DNA from: Chersky-840 sp035604715
Lineage (GTDB): Bacteria > Actinomycetota > Acidimicrobiia > Acidimicrobiales > UBA8190
Assembly: GCA_963731665.1 (NCBI GenBank)
Contig: CAVSWP010000008.1
Span: 434,001 to 498,000 of the forward strand
Direction: 5' to 3'
DNA: 64,000 bases
The translations under genes were made by a program, and so were the position numbers. The first letter of the stretch is position 1. Each line of letters begins with the position of its first letter. The notes beneath the pieces were generated by a model. The model had not been told where the DNA came from and ran no database searches. It saw only the letters and a list, made by a program, of their open reading frames with translations. Positions 9,029 through 18,696 of this stretch are shown piece after piece.

Positions 9029-10636
9029 TCAGCTGTCGTGGGTCACTGCTGCCAAGGCGAACGCCTTCGCCCACCGATAGTCGGCCTTGCCGGACGGTGA
9101 GCGCGGGATGGCATGAGCCATCACGACCTGCCGTGGGACTTTGTATCCCGCCATCTGTCCCCGGCACAGGGTGCGCAGTGCCTCGCTGTCGACCTGGCAC
9201 CCTGGACGAAGTTGGACCACCGCCACAACTCGTTCACCAAAGCGCTCGTCCGGCACACCGACGACGACGACGTCTTCAACTTCGGCGCAGCTCTTCACCG
9301 CGCCCTCCACTTCGTCGGGGTAGACCTTCTCCCCGCCGGTGTTGATGCAGAGTGAGCCGCGACCGAGGACCGTGATGGCCCCAGCCGCGTCGACCGTGGC
9401 CATGTCACCGGGAAGCGCCCAGCGTTTGCCGGTGCTCTCCACAAAGGTAGTGGCGGTCTTGTCCGCATCGCCGAGATACCCGAGGGGGATGTGGCCGCTG
9501 CGGGCCAGGTGGCCCACGACGCCCGACCCCCGAGCCACGGGTTGCAGCGCGTCGTCGAGGACGTCGGTGCACTCGTCGACATGCAGGCGCGGCATGCCGT
9601 ATGGGTCGTCTTCCCCAGCGCTCCCGCCCAGCTGCCCGGTCTCCGAAGATCCGAACGCGTCTGCGACGATCCGACCCGGCAGCATCTCGGCCAGTCGTCG
9701 CTTGGTCACCGGAGAGAGCGCGGCGCCACCAGAACCCACGGCCACGAGCGACGAGATGTCGTAACGGGCCCGATGGACATCGAGTTCGTCCAGGAGAGGC
9801 TGAGCCATGGCGTCGCCCACGACGACGAGAATGTTCACGGCTTCTGTGCCCACCAGGCGCCACGTCGCGGCAGGATCAAATTGCCCGCCCGGGAGCGTCA
9901 CGAGCTTCCCACCGCCAAACAGCATGGTAAACGCCAGCCAGTGTGCGCTCGAATGCATAAAGGGTGGGCATGGGAGGGCCGTCATGCCCGGCCGCATCAC
10001 CCGGCTGGCGAGCTCCCTGGGCGACTCGATGACGTTGCCGAGCGCCAGAGCGTCACCGCCGCCCATCCCCGCGAAGAAAATATCCTCGTGACGCCACAGT
10101 ACGCCCTTTGGCATGCCCGTGGTTCCTCCCGTGTAGACACAGTAGAGGTCGTCTGCCGAACGCGGCGCGAAGCCCCGCGAGTCCACAGTGGCTGCCAAGG
10201 CGCGCTCGTAGTCGTCCCCGAGGTCTGACGCACTCGTACTGTCACGCACCTCGAGCAACGTCGGGTGTTTGGCCATGGCCCCCAGGGCATCGCTGACCGC
10301 GGGGGCGAAACGGCTGTGGAATATCAGGCCCACGAGCCCTGCATCCTGGTAGAGGTAGCGAAGCTCCGACGTAACGTACCGGTAATTGACGTTGACGGGA
10401 ACGGCGCGGATCTTGAAGCAGGCGAGCATCCCCTCGAGATATTCGTTCCCGTTCGTCAGCTGCAGGCCGATACGGTCGCGGGAGCCAACCCCGGCGCCCG
10501 CGAGATGGTGTGCGAGGCGGTTCGCCCGACCGTCCAGCTCGGCGTAGGTGAGTCGACGGTCGTCGGCGATGATTGCCAGCTGCTCCGGGATGACGTCGAC
10601 CACGCTCTCGAATAGGTCGGCCAGATTGAATTCCAT
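9029..10636 (-). CDS. Acyl-CoA synthetase (FadD family)
   Basis: A 535-residue ANL-superfamily ligase that activates a carboxylic acid through acyl-AMP to acyl-CoA. The P-loop YTGGTTGMPKG, the FGSSETG motif, GDMATVDAAG with LGRGS, and the C-terminal PRSPSGKADYRW with its catalytic lysine are all present. The family resembles mycobacterial FadD enzymes for fatty or steroid side-chain acids; substrate is unproven. The start is the ATG at 10636 with GAAAGGG upstream, so the longer open frame is not used. It is divergent from the hydrolase/WS-DGAT operon across 107 bp, suggesting shared control of storage-lipid supply. Confidence 0.93.
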   Translation of the reverse strand: MEFNLADLFESVVDVIPEQLAIIADDRRLTYAELDGRANRLAHHLAGAGVGSRDRIGLQLTNGNEYLEGMLACFKIRAVPVNVNYRYVTSELRYLYQDAGLVGLIFHSRFAPAVSDALGAMAKHPTLLEVRDSTSASDLGDDYERALAATVDSRGFAPRSADDLYCVYTGGTTGMPKGVLWRHEDIFFAGMGGGDALALGNVIESPRELASRVMRPGMTALPCPPFMHSSAHWLAFTMLFGGGKLVTLPGGQFDPAATWRLVGTEAVNILVVVGDAMAQPLLDELDVHRARYDISSLVAVGSGGAALSPVTKRRLAEMLPGRIVADAFGSSETGQLGGSAGEDDPYGMPRLHVDECTDVLDDALQPVARGSGVVGHLARSGHIPLGYLGDADKTATTFVESTGKRWALPGDMATVDAAGAITVLGRGSLCINTGGEKVYPDEVEGAVKSCAEVEDVVVVGVPDERFGERVVAVVQLRPGCQVDSEALRTLCRGQMAGYKVPRQVVMAHAIPRSPSGKADYRWAKAFALAAVTHDS

Positions 10637-10743
10637 CGCGCCCTTTCCAGCTCGCTCCCCGTTCACGTTCCTCGACGTAGTATGGCCTGGGCACACGGGG
10701 TCGGCTGGCCGGGATGGCACAGCGTCGTTTCTGGAGGGGGCTC

Positions 10744-12081
10744 ATGGGGAACGCCCAGCGCATCGAGGACGGAGCCTCCCCCGAGGCCACAGCAGAAGCT
10801 GAGTTGCCGTCTGACTCGACTGGTCAGGGTCAGACGTCTCCGTCGTTGGCGGAGCGCGTCGTTGGGTCGTATCGCGCCGTGATGAAGTTCCTGGGGCGAC
10901 GAGCGCTCGCCCGAGCCACGCTCGCCATACCACGTACGGTGCGCTTCATGGGTGCCGCGGCGAAGAGCGGTGAGGTGTCTGATGGCTTGGCGGCACCGCC
11001 CCTGTCGCTAGGGTTCGCGGCCGGTGTCGCCATGGACGAGGCTTTGCTGGCCATGGCCATGACGCCCAACCGGTTCCCTCGACGAGTCGACTTCGATCGA
11101 GTGAGCGCCGAGCTCGCCGACGCCCGCCGTTTGTTCTCGAGACGAGGTTGGATTGCCCGACCCGCCTCCTTTCATCGTACTCCGCCCCCGCTCGCCACGC
11201 AGGATGTCGAGATGAGCCACGGGTGGGCACTGGGCCTGAGCTACGAACGGATCACATACGACAGCGAGTTCTCGACGCGCCCGCGCGAGCCCGGTGGCGA
11301 GCGGTGGATGGCCTATGAGCCAAACCGTAGGGCCACGGCTGCCATCGTTTGTCACCGAGGGGCGTCGCGCCCGTGGATCGTGTGCGTACACGGGTTCTGC
11401 ATGGGCTACCCCTTTATGGACTTCATGGGCCTGCATACCGCCAAACTGCACCGTGAGCTTGGGCTCAACATCGCCATGCCTGTGCTGCCCTTGCACGGAA
11501 CGCGCAAGGTCACCTTAGTGAGTGGCGAGCCGTTCTTGTCCTTCGACATGATGAATACCATCCACGGGTTGACGCAGGCGGTGTGGGATATTCGGCGCCT
11601 CGTGTCATGGATCAGGGCCCAGGGAGCAACCTCCATCGGGCTTTACGGGGTCTCGCTCGGAGCCTACGTGGTCTCGCTCTTGGCCGGCATAGACGAAGGG
11701 TTCGATGCTGTGGTAGCTGGCATCCCGGTCGTAGACCTCCCATCGCTTTTCCATGCTCACAGCCCGGTGCACATCCGAGCTCGCTCGATCGAGCATCACA
11801 TCCTGGGTGGTGTGGCAGAAGACGTGTTCCGAGTGGTATCGCCCATGAGCTTCCAGTCGAAGGTGCGGCGTGATCGTCGGTATGTGTTCGCAGGATACGG
11901 CGACCGCCTGGCCACCACGGAGCAGGCTCGCATGCTGTGGGAGCGCTGGGACAAGCCCCGCATCAGCTGGTTCCCCGGGAACCATGTGGGCTATCTGTGG
12001 TCACACCAAGTGTCGTCGTTTATCGGGGAGTCACTAGTGGAGTCCGGGCTCAGCTACGTTCAGGCCGAAAACGAGGGCTGA
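10744..12081 (+). CDS. Alpha/beta hydrolase linked to WS/DGAT
   Basis: A 445-residue cytosolic-type hydrolase. After a ~185-residue N-terminal region comes HGFCMGYPFMD, PVLPLHGTR, the nucleophile motif GVSLGA, an acid residue in FAGYGDRL and the histidine in PGNHVGYLW. The layout resembles ABHD18-like hydrolases (tentative). The ATG at 10744 follows GGAGGGGG. It ends 3 bp before the WS/DGAT gene, so the two are co-transcribed and probably act on the same neutral lipid or acyl donor. A frameshifted paralogue sits beside a second WS/DGAT at 22.2-23.4 kb, supporting the functional link. Confidence 0.85.
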   Translation: MGNAQRIEDGASPEATAEAELPSDSTGQGQTSPSLAERVVGSYRAVMKFLGRRALARATLAIPRTVRFMGAAAKSGEVSDGLAAPPLSLGFAAGVAMDEALLAMAMTPNRFPRRVDFDRVSAELADARRLFSRRGWIARPASFHRTPPPLATQDVEMSHGWALGLSYERITYDSEFSTRPREPGGERWMAYEPNRRATAAIVCHRGASRPWIVCVHGFCMGYPFMDFMGLHTAKLHRELGLNIAMPVLPLHGTRKVTLVSGEPFLSFDMMNTIHGLTQAVWDIRRLVSWIRAQGATSIGLYGVSLGAYVVSLLAGIDEGFDAVVAGIPVVDLPSLFHAHSPVHIRARSIEHHILGGVAEDVFRVVSPMSFQSKVRRDRRYVFAGYGDRLATTEQARMLWERWDKPRISWFPGNHVGYLWSHQVSSFIGESLVESGLSYVQAENEG

Positions 12082-12084
12082 GCG

Positions 12085-13494
12085 GTGGAAGTGATGGTCG
12101 GCCTCGACGCCAAGTTCCTCTACTCGGAGACCGCCTCGACCCACATGCACACCTTGAAGGTGGCGGTGTTCGATATGTCGAACGTCCCCGGTGGGTATTC
12201 CTACGACGAGATCACAGACCTGTTCGGGCACCGACTCAACCGGCTCCCACCGTTTCGTCGACGGGCGGTGCCGGTCCCTTGGGGGCTCGGGCACCCCGTG
12301 TGGGTCGAGGACCCTGACTTCGACCTCAAGCGACATGTCACCCGCCGCCGGGCCGCCGAACCGGGGGATGACCACGCGCTGGCTGCGGTGGTGGCGGACG
12401 TGGCGGGCCGGCCATTGCCCCGGGATCGTCCGCTGTGGGAGATCGTCGTGGTCGAGGGACTGGCCGACCTTCGCCTCGCTGTCGTGGCCAAGGTTCATCA
12501 TGCCGTGGCCGATGGAGCGGCCACGGTCGCACTGTTGCTGAACGCGCTCAGCGCCCACGGAGCCGGCTCCCAAGTCGACGAGTGGCACCCCGAGATCATC
12601 CCCACCCGGTCCCGGCTCCTAGCCCTGGCTGCCCGCGGACATCAAACACGCCTGCGGCAGCTGCCCCGCCTGGCGACGCGGTCGATCCGGGGGTTGCGCG
12701 ATTCCGGAGCCCAGCGACGCGCCTCACCGGTCAAACCACCCTTGCCGTTCGACACGCCGAAGACGGTGTTCAACGTGTCGCTCCCCCCAGAGCGGACCTT
12801 CGCCATGACGACCCTGGCGCTCGAGGACCTCAAGGCAGTGCGCCGGGCACGCGGTGCGACGCTGAATGATGTCTACTTGGCCATATGCGCGGGTGCTCTG
12901 CGCACCTACCTGGCCGAGGTGGGCGCACTGCCTGACCGCCCGCTGGTGGCTAGCGTCCCTGTCTCGACCGATCCCAGTGTCACCCGTCTCGGCGGCAACC
13001 ACGTCGACAACCTGTACGTCTCGATCGGGACCGACATCGCCGACCCCCTCGAACGTCTCCGTCACATCCATGACATATCCGCCGCGTCCAAAGACGAACG
13101 CGCTGTCCTCGGAAACGACCTCCTGGAAAGGCGAGCCGACGTAGTTCCGCCGCAGCTATACGCTTTGATCGTGCGGACGTGGGGTCGAACCCGCCTCGCG
13201 AACCACATGCGGCCGCCGGTCAACCTCGTGCTCTCGAATGTGGCGGGACCACGCCAACGGTTGCACATCGGACAGGCAATGCTCGAGGCCATCTACTCGG
13301 TGGGTCCGATTCTTGAGGGCATCGGCCTCAACATCACGGCCTGGAGTTATGCCGACGCCCTGCACGTGTCGGTGCTTGGCTGCCCGACCAGTGTTCCGGA
13401 TCCATGGCTGATCGTCGAAGCGCTCCACAGCGCTCTGGCCGAAATCAAGCAAGCCTCAGATACGGCCGCCGGGTCGGTGCCGGTGGATGACTGA
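12085..13494 (+). CDS. Wax ester synthase / diacylglycerol acyltransferase (WS/DGAT)
   Basis: A 469-residue bifunctional acyltransferase using acyl-CoA to esterify alcohols or diacylglycerol into storage lipid. The active-site HHAVADG is at ~138-144, with RPLWE near 115-119 and LSNVAGP in the C-terminal domain, all family hallmarks. GTG 12085 follows GAGGG; an ATG nine bases later is possible. It is the second gene of an operon with the hydrolase, followed by an acyltransferase gene 71 bp downstream. The paralogue at 20711-22174 has the same architecture. Confidence 0.95.
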   Translation: MEVMVGLDAKFLYSETASTHMHTLKVAVFDMSNVPGGYSYDEITDLFGHRLNRLPPFRRRAVPVPWGLGHPVWVEDPDFDLKRHVTRRRAAEPGDDHALAAVVADVAGRPLPRDRPLWEIVVVEGLADLRLAVVAKVHHAVADGAATVALLLNALSAHGAGSQVDEWHPEIIPTRSRLLALAARGHQTRLRQLPRLATRSIRGLRDSGAQRRASPVKPPLPFDTPKTVFNVSLPPERTFAMTTLALEDLKAVRRARGATLNDVYLAICAGALRTYLAEVGALPDRPLVASVPVSTDPSVTRLGGNHVDNLYVSIGTDIADPLERLRHIHDISAASKDERAVLGNDLLERRADVVPPQLYALIVRTWGRTRLANHMRPPVNLVLSNVAGPRQRLHIGQAMLEAIYSVGPILEGIGLNITAWSYADALHVSVLGCPTSVPDPWLIVEALHSALAEIKQASDTAAGSVPVDD

Positions 13495-13565
13495 TGTGGG
13501 GTGTCGGTGCCATCACCGCCTGCGCACCGACAACGGACCCCGTCTCGGTGCAGGGCTGATACGTA

Positions 13566-14393
13566 GTGGACAAGCGCCACACCTCGAGTAGCGAGGTCGG
13601 GTCCGCCCGTGACCCGGCGTTCCTTCGTTCGGTGCGACCGATCCTCGAGCTTTTCGCGTCCTACTTCCGGGCCGAGGTGCGGGGTTTCGACCGGTTGCCA
13701 CCGCAGGGCCCCTTCCTCGTCGTGGGCAATCACTCGGGAGGGCAGATCCCGCCGGACCTCCCCGTCCTTTTGACCGCATGGTGGCGCAAGCGAGGCGAGG
13801 ACGAGCCTGTCTATGCGCTCTTCCACTCCTTTTTCCTGGGGCTTCCTGGTGTGGGTCCGGCGATGGAACGAGCTGGTGCCGTTGAGGCTGGGCGCGAGAA
13901 GGCGGAGGCGATTCTTCGCGGCGGGGGGATCCTGATCGATTATCCGGGAGGCGACTACGAGGTCTTCCGTCCCTGGCGGGACCGCAACCGCATCACGTTC
14001 GGAGATCGCATCGGCTTCGTTCGACTCGCGCTCCGAACGCAAGTTCCGGTGGTGCCCGCAGTCTCCGTTGGCGCGCACGAGACAGTGATCGTTCTAGCGC
14101 GAGGTGAGTGGGTCGCGAAGCGTCTCGGGCTCGACCGGCGATTCCGCCTCAAGGTATGGCCCCTCGTCCTGGGACCGCCCTTTGGTGTCGTTCCAGGAGG
14201 AATTCCGACGTGGCCCCTTCCGGCCAAGATCACGGTCGAACTTTGCAAACCGATCGACTGGGCTTCAAGGTACGGCCCTGAGGCGGCTGAAGACACAGCC
14301 ATCGTCCGCAAATGCTACAAAGAGCTCACGAATACCATGCAGGCGACGCTTGACCGACTCGCCGCCGAGCGCCGCTTTCCGATTCTCGGATAA
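13566..14393 (+). CDS. PlsC-like lysophospholipid/glycerol acyltransferase
   Basis: A 275-residue LPLAT-superfamily protein. The catalytic block NHSGGQIPPD (~58-67), PGVGPAMERAGAV, the DYPGGDYEVFRPW block and PVVPAVSVGAHET are present. The wide spacing between His and Asp matches the DAGAT/MGAT-like branch rather than classical PlsC HX4D. It likely transfers acyl groups to glycerolipids and would supply substrate to the WS/DGAT upstream. GTG 13566 is the start; a longer gap (71 bp) precedes it, but no promoter is obvious. Confidence 0.88.
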   Translation: MDKRHTSSSEVGSARDPAFLRSVRPILELFASYFRAEVRGFDRLPPQGPFLVVGNHSGGQIPPDLPVLLTAWWRKRGEDEPVYALFHSFFLGLPGVGPAMERAGAVEAGREKAEAILRGGGILIDYPGGDYEVFRPWRDRNRITFGDRIGFVRLALRTQVPVVPAVSVGAHETVIVLARGEWVAKRLGLDRRFRLKVWPLVLGPPFGVVPGGIPTWPLPAKITVELCKPIDWASRYGPEAAEDTAIVRKCYKELTNTMQATLDRLAAERRFPILG

Positions 14394-14647
14394 CCGGTCA
14401 ACGACGAGGGCGCGAGACGGCTCTCCGAAAGGCGTCCGCGAATGTCGATGTGTGCGGCCTCTGAGAAGGATCCTCACTGGATGGGCCGGCCCGCAACTGC
14501 TTGGGTTCGCCAATACTGATCGGGTCGGTCCTGGCCTAAGACGCGTACAGAACTGCAGGATTTTCGTGATTGGGCGGGTTAATCGTCCTTGGGGGCGAGG
14601 TAAGGGGCATTCGCCCATGTGGGACGTTGGCGGGTGATAATGACGTC

Positions 14648-14806
14648 ATGCTGGGTGCTCTCGTGAACCTGTCCCATCCCGGCCACTACCTGCACTGGGG
14701 TTTCGTGCAGATGAGCGTGGCCAACTTCGTGGTGATCGTGCTCATGGTCGTGGTGTTCGCGGCCGCGCTCGTCATCCCGTTCCGAGCCGGCCGGCGCCAC
14801 CGGTGA
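14648..14806 (+). CDS. Small membrane protein at the head of the cytochrome b operon
   Basis: A 52-residue protein with one hydrophobic segment (~22-45) and a basic RAGRRHR tail. The frame extends upstream, but ATG 14648 is the sensible start. GATAAT ends six bases before the ATG (14636-14641), so it may be leaderless. Its stop overlaps the next gene's GTG by 4 bp (GTGA), so it is translationally coupled to cytochrome b and may be a small accessory subunit. Confidence 0.65.
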   Translation: MLGALVNLSHPGHYLHWGFVQMSVANFVVIVLMVVVFAAALVIPFRAGRRHR

Positions 14807-15555
14807 GCGCCGTCACCGACGCCGGTCAGGGTGCGGCCCCCCCGTCCCCGGTGGGCCCGGGCGACGGGGTCAGCCCCGCTCCCGGGGACGAGCGCATGTG
14901 GAGCGCCCGCCTGCGGGGCGCGGCCATGCGAGCCCTGCCCCCCGGCAAGCTGCTGCCCGACCGCCAGCCCAGCTACGTGGCCTCGTGGGTCTACGTCTTC
15001 GGGGTCCTGTCCCTGGCCTCTTTCGTCGTGATCCTGATCTCGGGAGTCGTGCTCGTCCTCAAGGGCCCGTCGTGGTGGCACCTGTCGAAGACGGGGCTGT
15101 TCTTCAACAGCATCCACCTGTGGAGCGTCGAGCTCTTCTTCTTCTTCATGGTCCTGCACCTGTGGGGCAAGTTCTTCATGGCGGCGTGGCGTGGCAACCG
15201 GGCTCTGACGTGGATGACCGGCGTGGTGTGTTTCGTGCTCTCCATCGCCACCGCCTTCACCGGCTACCTGTCCCAGCAGAACTTCGACTCCCAGTGGATC
15301 TCGACCCAGGCCAAGGACGGCATCAACTCCACCGGGGCGGGCGCCTTCTTCAACGTGTTGAACTTCGGCCAGATGCTCCTGTGGCACGTGCTGCTGCTGC
15401 CCATCGCCGTGGGTGCTCTCATCGGCCTCCATCTGCTCATGGTCCGCCACCGCGGCGTGGTGCGCCCCCTCCCCGCCCGTGCCGGGCGTCACAGCCGCTC
15501 GGGCCCGGCCCGCGCCCCCGCCACCTCGCAGAGCTCTCCGGGGGCCGACCGATGA
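14803..15555 (+). CDS. Cytochrome b6-type N-terminal subunit
   Basis: A 250-residue four-helix dihaem cytochrome b. Haem ligands are His105/His119 in helix 2 and His195/His210 in helix 4, with 13 and 14 residues between the members of each pair, the b6-type spacing. The helix 3 region and a GYLSQQNFDSQW loop follow the usual fold. The Ala/Pro/Ser-rich tails at both ends are unusual. It overlaps both neighbours by 4 bp, so the three genes form one operon. No Rieske or c-type cytochrome gene is adjacent, so the redox partners are unknown. Base composition is markedly higher in G+C than flanking genes. Confidence 0.9.
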   Translation: MSAVTDAGQGAAPPSPVGPGDGVSPAPGDERMWSARLRGAAMRALPPGKLLPDRQPSYVASWVYVFGVLSLASFVVILISGVVLVLKGPSWWHLSKTGLFFNSIHLWSVELFFFFMVLHLWGKFFMAAWRGNRALTWMTGVVCFVLSIATAFTGYLSQQNFDSQWISTQAKDGINSTGAGAFFNVLNFGQMLLWHVLLLPIAVGALIGLHLLMVRHRGVVRPLPARAGRHSRSGPARAPATSQSSPGADR

Positions 15556-16562
15556 GCGAGCTCCCCCCCCAGACACCGGGCACCACCACCTTGACCGAGG
15601 CCATGCGCCAGCCCGACCACAGCGCCTGGAACGGGCCCAAGATCCGCTACGACCTGGTCAAGGAATTCGTCATCGCCCTGGTGGTGATGGCGCTGCTGGC
15701 CGTGGCGCTGGCCGTGGTGTTCTCCTCGCCCGACGACCACCCCGTCACCATCCGGCAATGGGCCCAGGCCGACCCCGCCGACTTCCTGGCCACGGCGGTC
15801 ACCGAGCTGGACGGGACGAGCCCGACGGCCACCTACGGCCCGCCCTACAACTCCTGGGCCCCGGGCGAAGGCCAGAAGCTCGGTCCCATCGGCCTCGAGC
15901 GCTGGGCCGGGGTCCACATCCCGGTCAACAGCGCGGAGGACTTCGTCCTGTCCCCGTTGCGCCTGGCCGCCACCAGCGACGCCCGCCTGCGCGCCGCCCT
16001 GACCACCTACGGCGCCGCCACCGCGGCGCGTCAACAGGCGTGGACGGCCGCCTACACCAACGGCGTGGCCCACGTGAAGTTCCCCGGCGACGCCGTCGTG
16101 CTGCCCCCGGGGCGCTACGGCCCGGTGGCGCCCATGATGACGGGCCTGCTGACCATGGCCCAGACCGGAGGCCTCGACGCCGACCTGCTGGCGTCGCCGC
16201 AGTTCTACGGGACCGACTACACCAAGCCCCTGTTGTTCATCGCCGACGGCTCGTTCCTGGCCTCGGAGGCCTCCGCCCAGCACCTCCAGGGCGACCAGTG
16301 GGGGATGATGAACGAGACCGGGAACTACCCCGGCCAGGCGTGGTTGTGGCTCTACACCATGTGGTACCAGGTGGCGCCGTTCAACACCTCCTCCAACGGG
16401 GACGTGCTCGTGTGGGCCCTCATGATGGTGCTCACCCTGGGCCTGTTGCTCGTACCCTTCATCCCCGGGGTGCGGTCCATCCCCCGCCTGGTCCCGGTGT
16501 ACAAGCTGATCTGGCGCGACCACTACCGCCGCCTCGCCGCCGAGCTAACTCGTACGCCCTAG
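15552..16562 (+). CDS. Membrane protein of the cytochrome b operon, large extracytoplasmic domain
   Basis: A 336-residue protein. One transmembrane helix (~36-56) precedes a ~210-residue extracytoplasmic domain with no CxxCH haem site, and a C-terminal helix (~285-305) is followed by a tail (PFIPGVRSIPR, YKLIWRDHYRR) that resembles the end of cytochrome b C-terminal subunits. It overlaps the cytochrome b stop by ATGA. It may be the partner that replaces subunit IV (inference). The frame is open far upstream, but that part is the shadow of cytochrome b. G+C is very high throughout. Confidence 0.8.
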   Translation: MSELPPQTPGTTTLTEAMRQPDHSAWNGPKIRYDLVKEFVIALVVMALLAVALAVVFSSPDDHPVTIRQWAQADPADFLATAVTELDGTSPTATYGPPYNSWAPGEGQKLGPIGLERWAGVHIPVNSAEDFVLSPLRLAATSDARLRAALTTYGAATAARQQAWTAAYTNGVAHVKFPGDAVVLPPGRYGPVAPMMTGLLTMAQTGGLDADLLASPQFYGTDYTKPLLFIADGSFLASEASAQHLQGDQWGMMNETGNYPGQAWLWLYTMWYQVAPFNTSSNGDVLVWALMMVLTLGLLLVPFIPGVRSIPRLVPVYKLIWRDHYRRLAAELTRTP

Positions 16563-16827
16563 TGTGTCCCGGGCCCAACAGAGGTGAGCCCCGTTGCTGG
16601 CAATATTGGCCACGAGCGGCGTCGATGGCATCGAACCGAAGTGCCAGCTCTCTACGAAGACAGACAACTTGCAAGCGCCATGGTGCCGGCTCTCGCTGTG
16701 GGTGTTCGAGAAGGCCATCGAGCCGTGGGAGCAGTTTCCTCCAGACCGTGATTGTGCGTGAGTTGCACCGGGCCGCGGGCGTTCGAACACGCTTCGATCC
16801 ATGTCCTTTTCGGCGAAGCAGATGGCG

Positions 16828-17295
16828 TCAACTCGGGGTCGCCTCCGCTGCCGCTTTGAGGCGCTCAAGTGTCAGCTCCATCGTGGCCCGGTTGTGCGTA
16901 GCACGGTCCCCGACGCCCGTCGCCGGTTTGGCTAGGGCCTTGACGACGCGGCCCCGCAGGTCGATCCAAGTCTCAGTGACCCGACAACCGGCACCGGTCG
17001 GCTCGAACGAATAGCGCCATTCGGCGACCTTGAATCCCAGGACCGTGATGCGGAAGGCGAGCAGACGTCCGGGCTCGGCGTCGTCGATTGTTCCTAACGT
17101 TGTCCATCTCTTCTTGCCGTTACGGTTCGCGCCACGGAACGTCGCGCCCAGTCTTGGGCCTGTCGCGCCTCGCAGCCAGGTGGCCCCCTCATTTTCAGGC
17201 GACCACTCGCCCATTCGGGTCAGGTCGGAGATCATTGTCCACACCCGCTCTGCTGGTGCGGCGATTTCTGTCGTCACAATCACCTGTTTCGCCAT
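16828..17295 (-). CDS. SRPBCC (polyketide cyclase/START-like) family protein
   Basis: A 155-residue protein with the SRPBCC helix-grip fold: the strand KQVIVTTEIAAPAERVW, the FxxxxRMGEWSPE-like segment, central strands and a final long helix. Such proteins bind hydrophobic ligands in a cavity, and function cannot be assigned. The start is ATG 17295, since TACCAT ends seven bases upstream on the same strand and no ribosome site exists; an ATG nine bases earlier is an alternative. Confidence 0.8.
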   Translation of the reverse strand: MAKQVIVTTEIAAPAERVWTMISDLTRMGEWSPENEGATWLRGATGPRLGATFRGANRNGKKRWTTLGTIDDAEPGRLLAFRITVLGFKVAEWRYSFEPTGAGCRVTETWIDLRGRVVKALAKPATGVGDRATHNRATMELTLERLKAAAEATPS

Positions 17296-17591
17296 GGGCG
17301 GCATGGTAGTACCGGGCGCTCTGGCTCACCCGCCCATGGAATCAACTTATAGCCACAGGGTTCAACCCGCACGCTGCCTCTGGCCAGCACTAAGCGCCGC
17401 GTCTCGACCGCTCGGGGTTGGTTCAAGTCAAACCGGGTTCTGCTCGGGGCAGGGGGCGAGGTGCCACGAGGTTGAAGCGCTCGGTATGGCTCAGAGGTGT
17501 CGTTTGCGGCTGGTCGCCCTTCCGGGGCGAGAAGGAGCGCCATTCGGGTGACCTCGTTACTCTTCGTTAGGCGGCAAAGAGGCGGCAGAGG

Positions 17592-17903
17592 ATGGTGCTG
17601 GAGATGGCTGGAGCCAAAAGGAAAGACATCAGAATCGTCGACCGGACTACGGTCAAGGAGATCGGCGACAGATTTGAGATCGAATGGCAGCTGAGTGCCA
17701 AACCCGAACTTGAATGGGCCGAGATCTTTCAGTTGGCAGCCCCGTCAGACCGCCATGGCTCGCTCGATTGGGTGGAGGGTGGTGGCCCTGATGTGATAGG
17801 TGCCGTCGTCCGATGGTTTGTTCCCAGCGAGGAAATCGAGAATGCCGATGCTGAAGTGCAACATCGTTTGTCGGTGGCGAACCAGAGGTTTGCGTTGGGA
17901 TAG
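17592..17903 (+). CDS. Small hypothetical protein
   Basis: A 103-residue soluble protein with balanced, protein-like composition (RIVDRTTVKEIGDRFEIEWQL, WVEGGGPDVIGAVVRWFVPSEE). No domain was recognised. ATG 17592 follows GGCAGAGG closely; ATG 17604 is possible. Confidence 0.55.
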   Translation: MVLEMAGAKRKDIRIVDRTTVKEIGDRFEIEWQLSAKPELEWAEIFQLAAPSDRHGSLDWVEGGGPDVIGAVVRWFVPSEEIENADAEVQHRLSVANQRFALG

Positions 17904-18477
17904 GAGCGCGCCCATAGAATGCGGGTCGATCAGCTAGACGTCCAAGATTTTCACCGAGTTAGGGCCGCGGTCAGTGTCCGGTGGACACACGAACCGACCT
18001 CTAGTGGAACCCGTGGCGCTGAGCGACTTCCGACTATCCCGCGCTACCTCGTGCGTGATACGGATTCGACGCGTCTGACTGCGATGCTCGCTTCCCTCGC
18101 TTCATTGTCACGAGGGCCGCGTCCGGGGACGGGATTACTCCGAGCCACTCGAATCCATCGTCGGCAGACGCTTGCAGCTTGGCCTGGTCCCCTCAGCGTC
18201 GCCCAAAGGGTGCAACCGGAGCACTTGGTACTCGTCGCTCATTTCAGAGGCGTAGCGACGTAAGGCAGCGAGCAGGGGATAAGGCAGCGGGGTGCAGAAC
18301 CACCCCACACGCCCCCATGAGAAGCCGGGAGGGGAACACGGCCCGAGAACAGAGGACGGGGCATCGGCGGGTCTGGGCCGATTTGTCGGATGCTCCGGTC
18401 GCCTTCCGACTGCTGGTGACCAGAGCGACGTATCTGGCGAGCGGTGTCAAGACGCGGCTTAGCCTAGCGTTGGGGCC
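17904..18477. other. Intergenic region, no supported gene
   Basis: 574 bp. A direct repeat TAAGGCAGCG occurs at 18262-18271 and 18281-18290, and a single GCGGGGTGCAG arm lies just after it at about 18288. Open frames here look non-coding. Confidence 0.45.
18465..18470 (+). promoter_or_regulatory. Candidate -10 box for a leaderless small gene
   Basis: TAGCGT ends seven bases before GTG 18478, with no ribosome site between. Confidence 0.35.
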
Positions 18478-18696
18478 GTGGCGGCTGAGATTGAGAGCAT
18501 CACTGGCCACACGGCTATCGGCACAGATGGTCAGGTGTCGTTCGTGGTCACCTATTCCGACGGCACGGTGGAGCACCGCAAGGGGACGCTTCTAGACGTG
18601 AGCAAACTTGCGTCCACGGCTGGTCTGCATCTTGCTCACTCCAGCGCCGGGACCTACCGATGGACCGGCAAACCCGAGACATTTGACAGCCCATAG
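18478..18696 (+). CDS. Small hypothetical protein
   Basis: A 72-residue soluble protein (VSFVVTYSDGTVEHRKG, GTYRWTGKPE) with strand-rich, protein-like composition. No family was recognised. The start is supported by a TANNNT box at leaderless distance. Confidence 0.5.
   Translation: MAAEIESITGHTAIGTDGQVSFVVTYSDGTVEHRKGTLLDVSKLASTAGLHLAHSSAGTYRWTGKPETFDSP

Noticed and set aside
14898..15551. Upstream extension of the 336-residue membrane protein
   Set aside because: This part overlaps cytochrome b in another frame and is Pro/Arg-rich noise; ATGA overlap at 15552 gives the real start.
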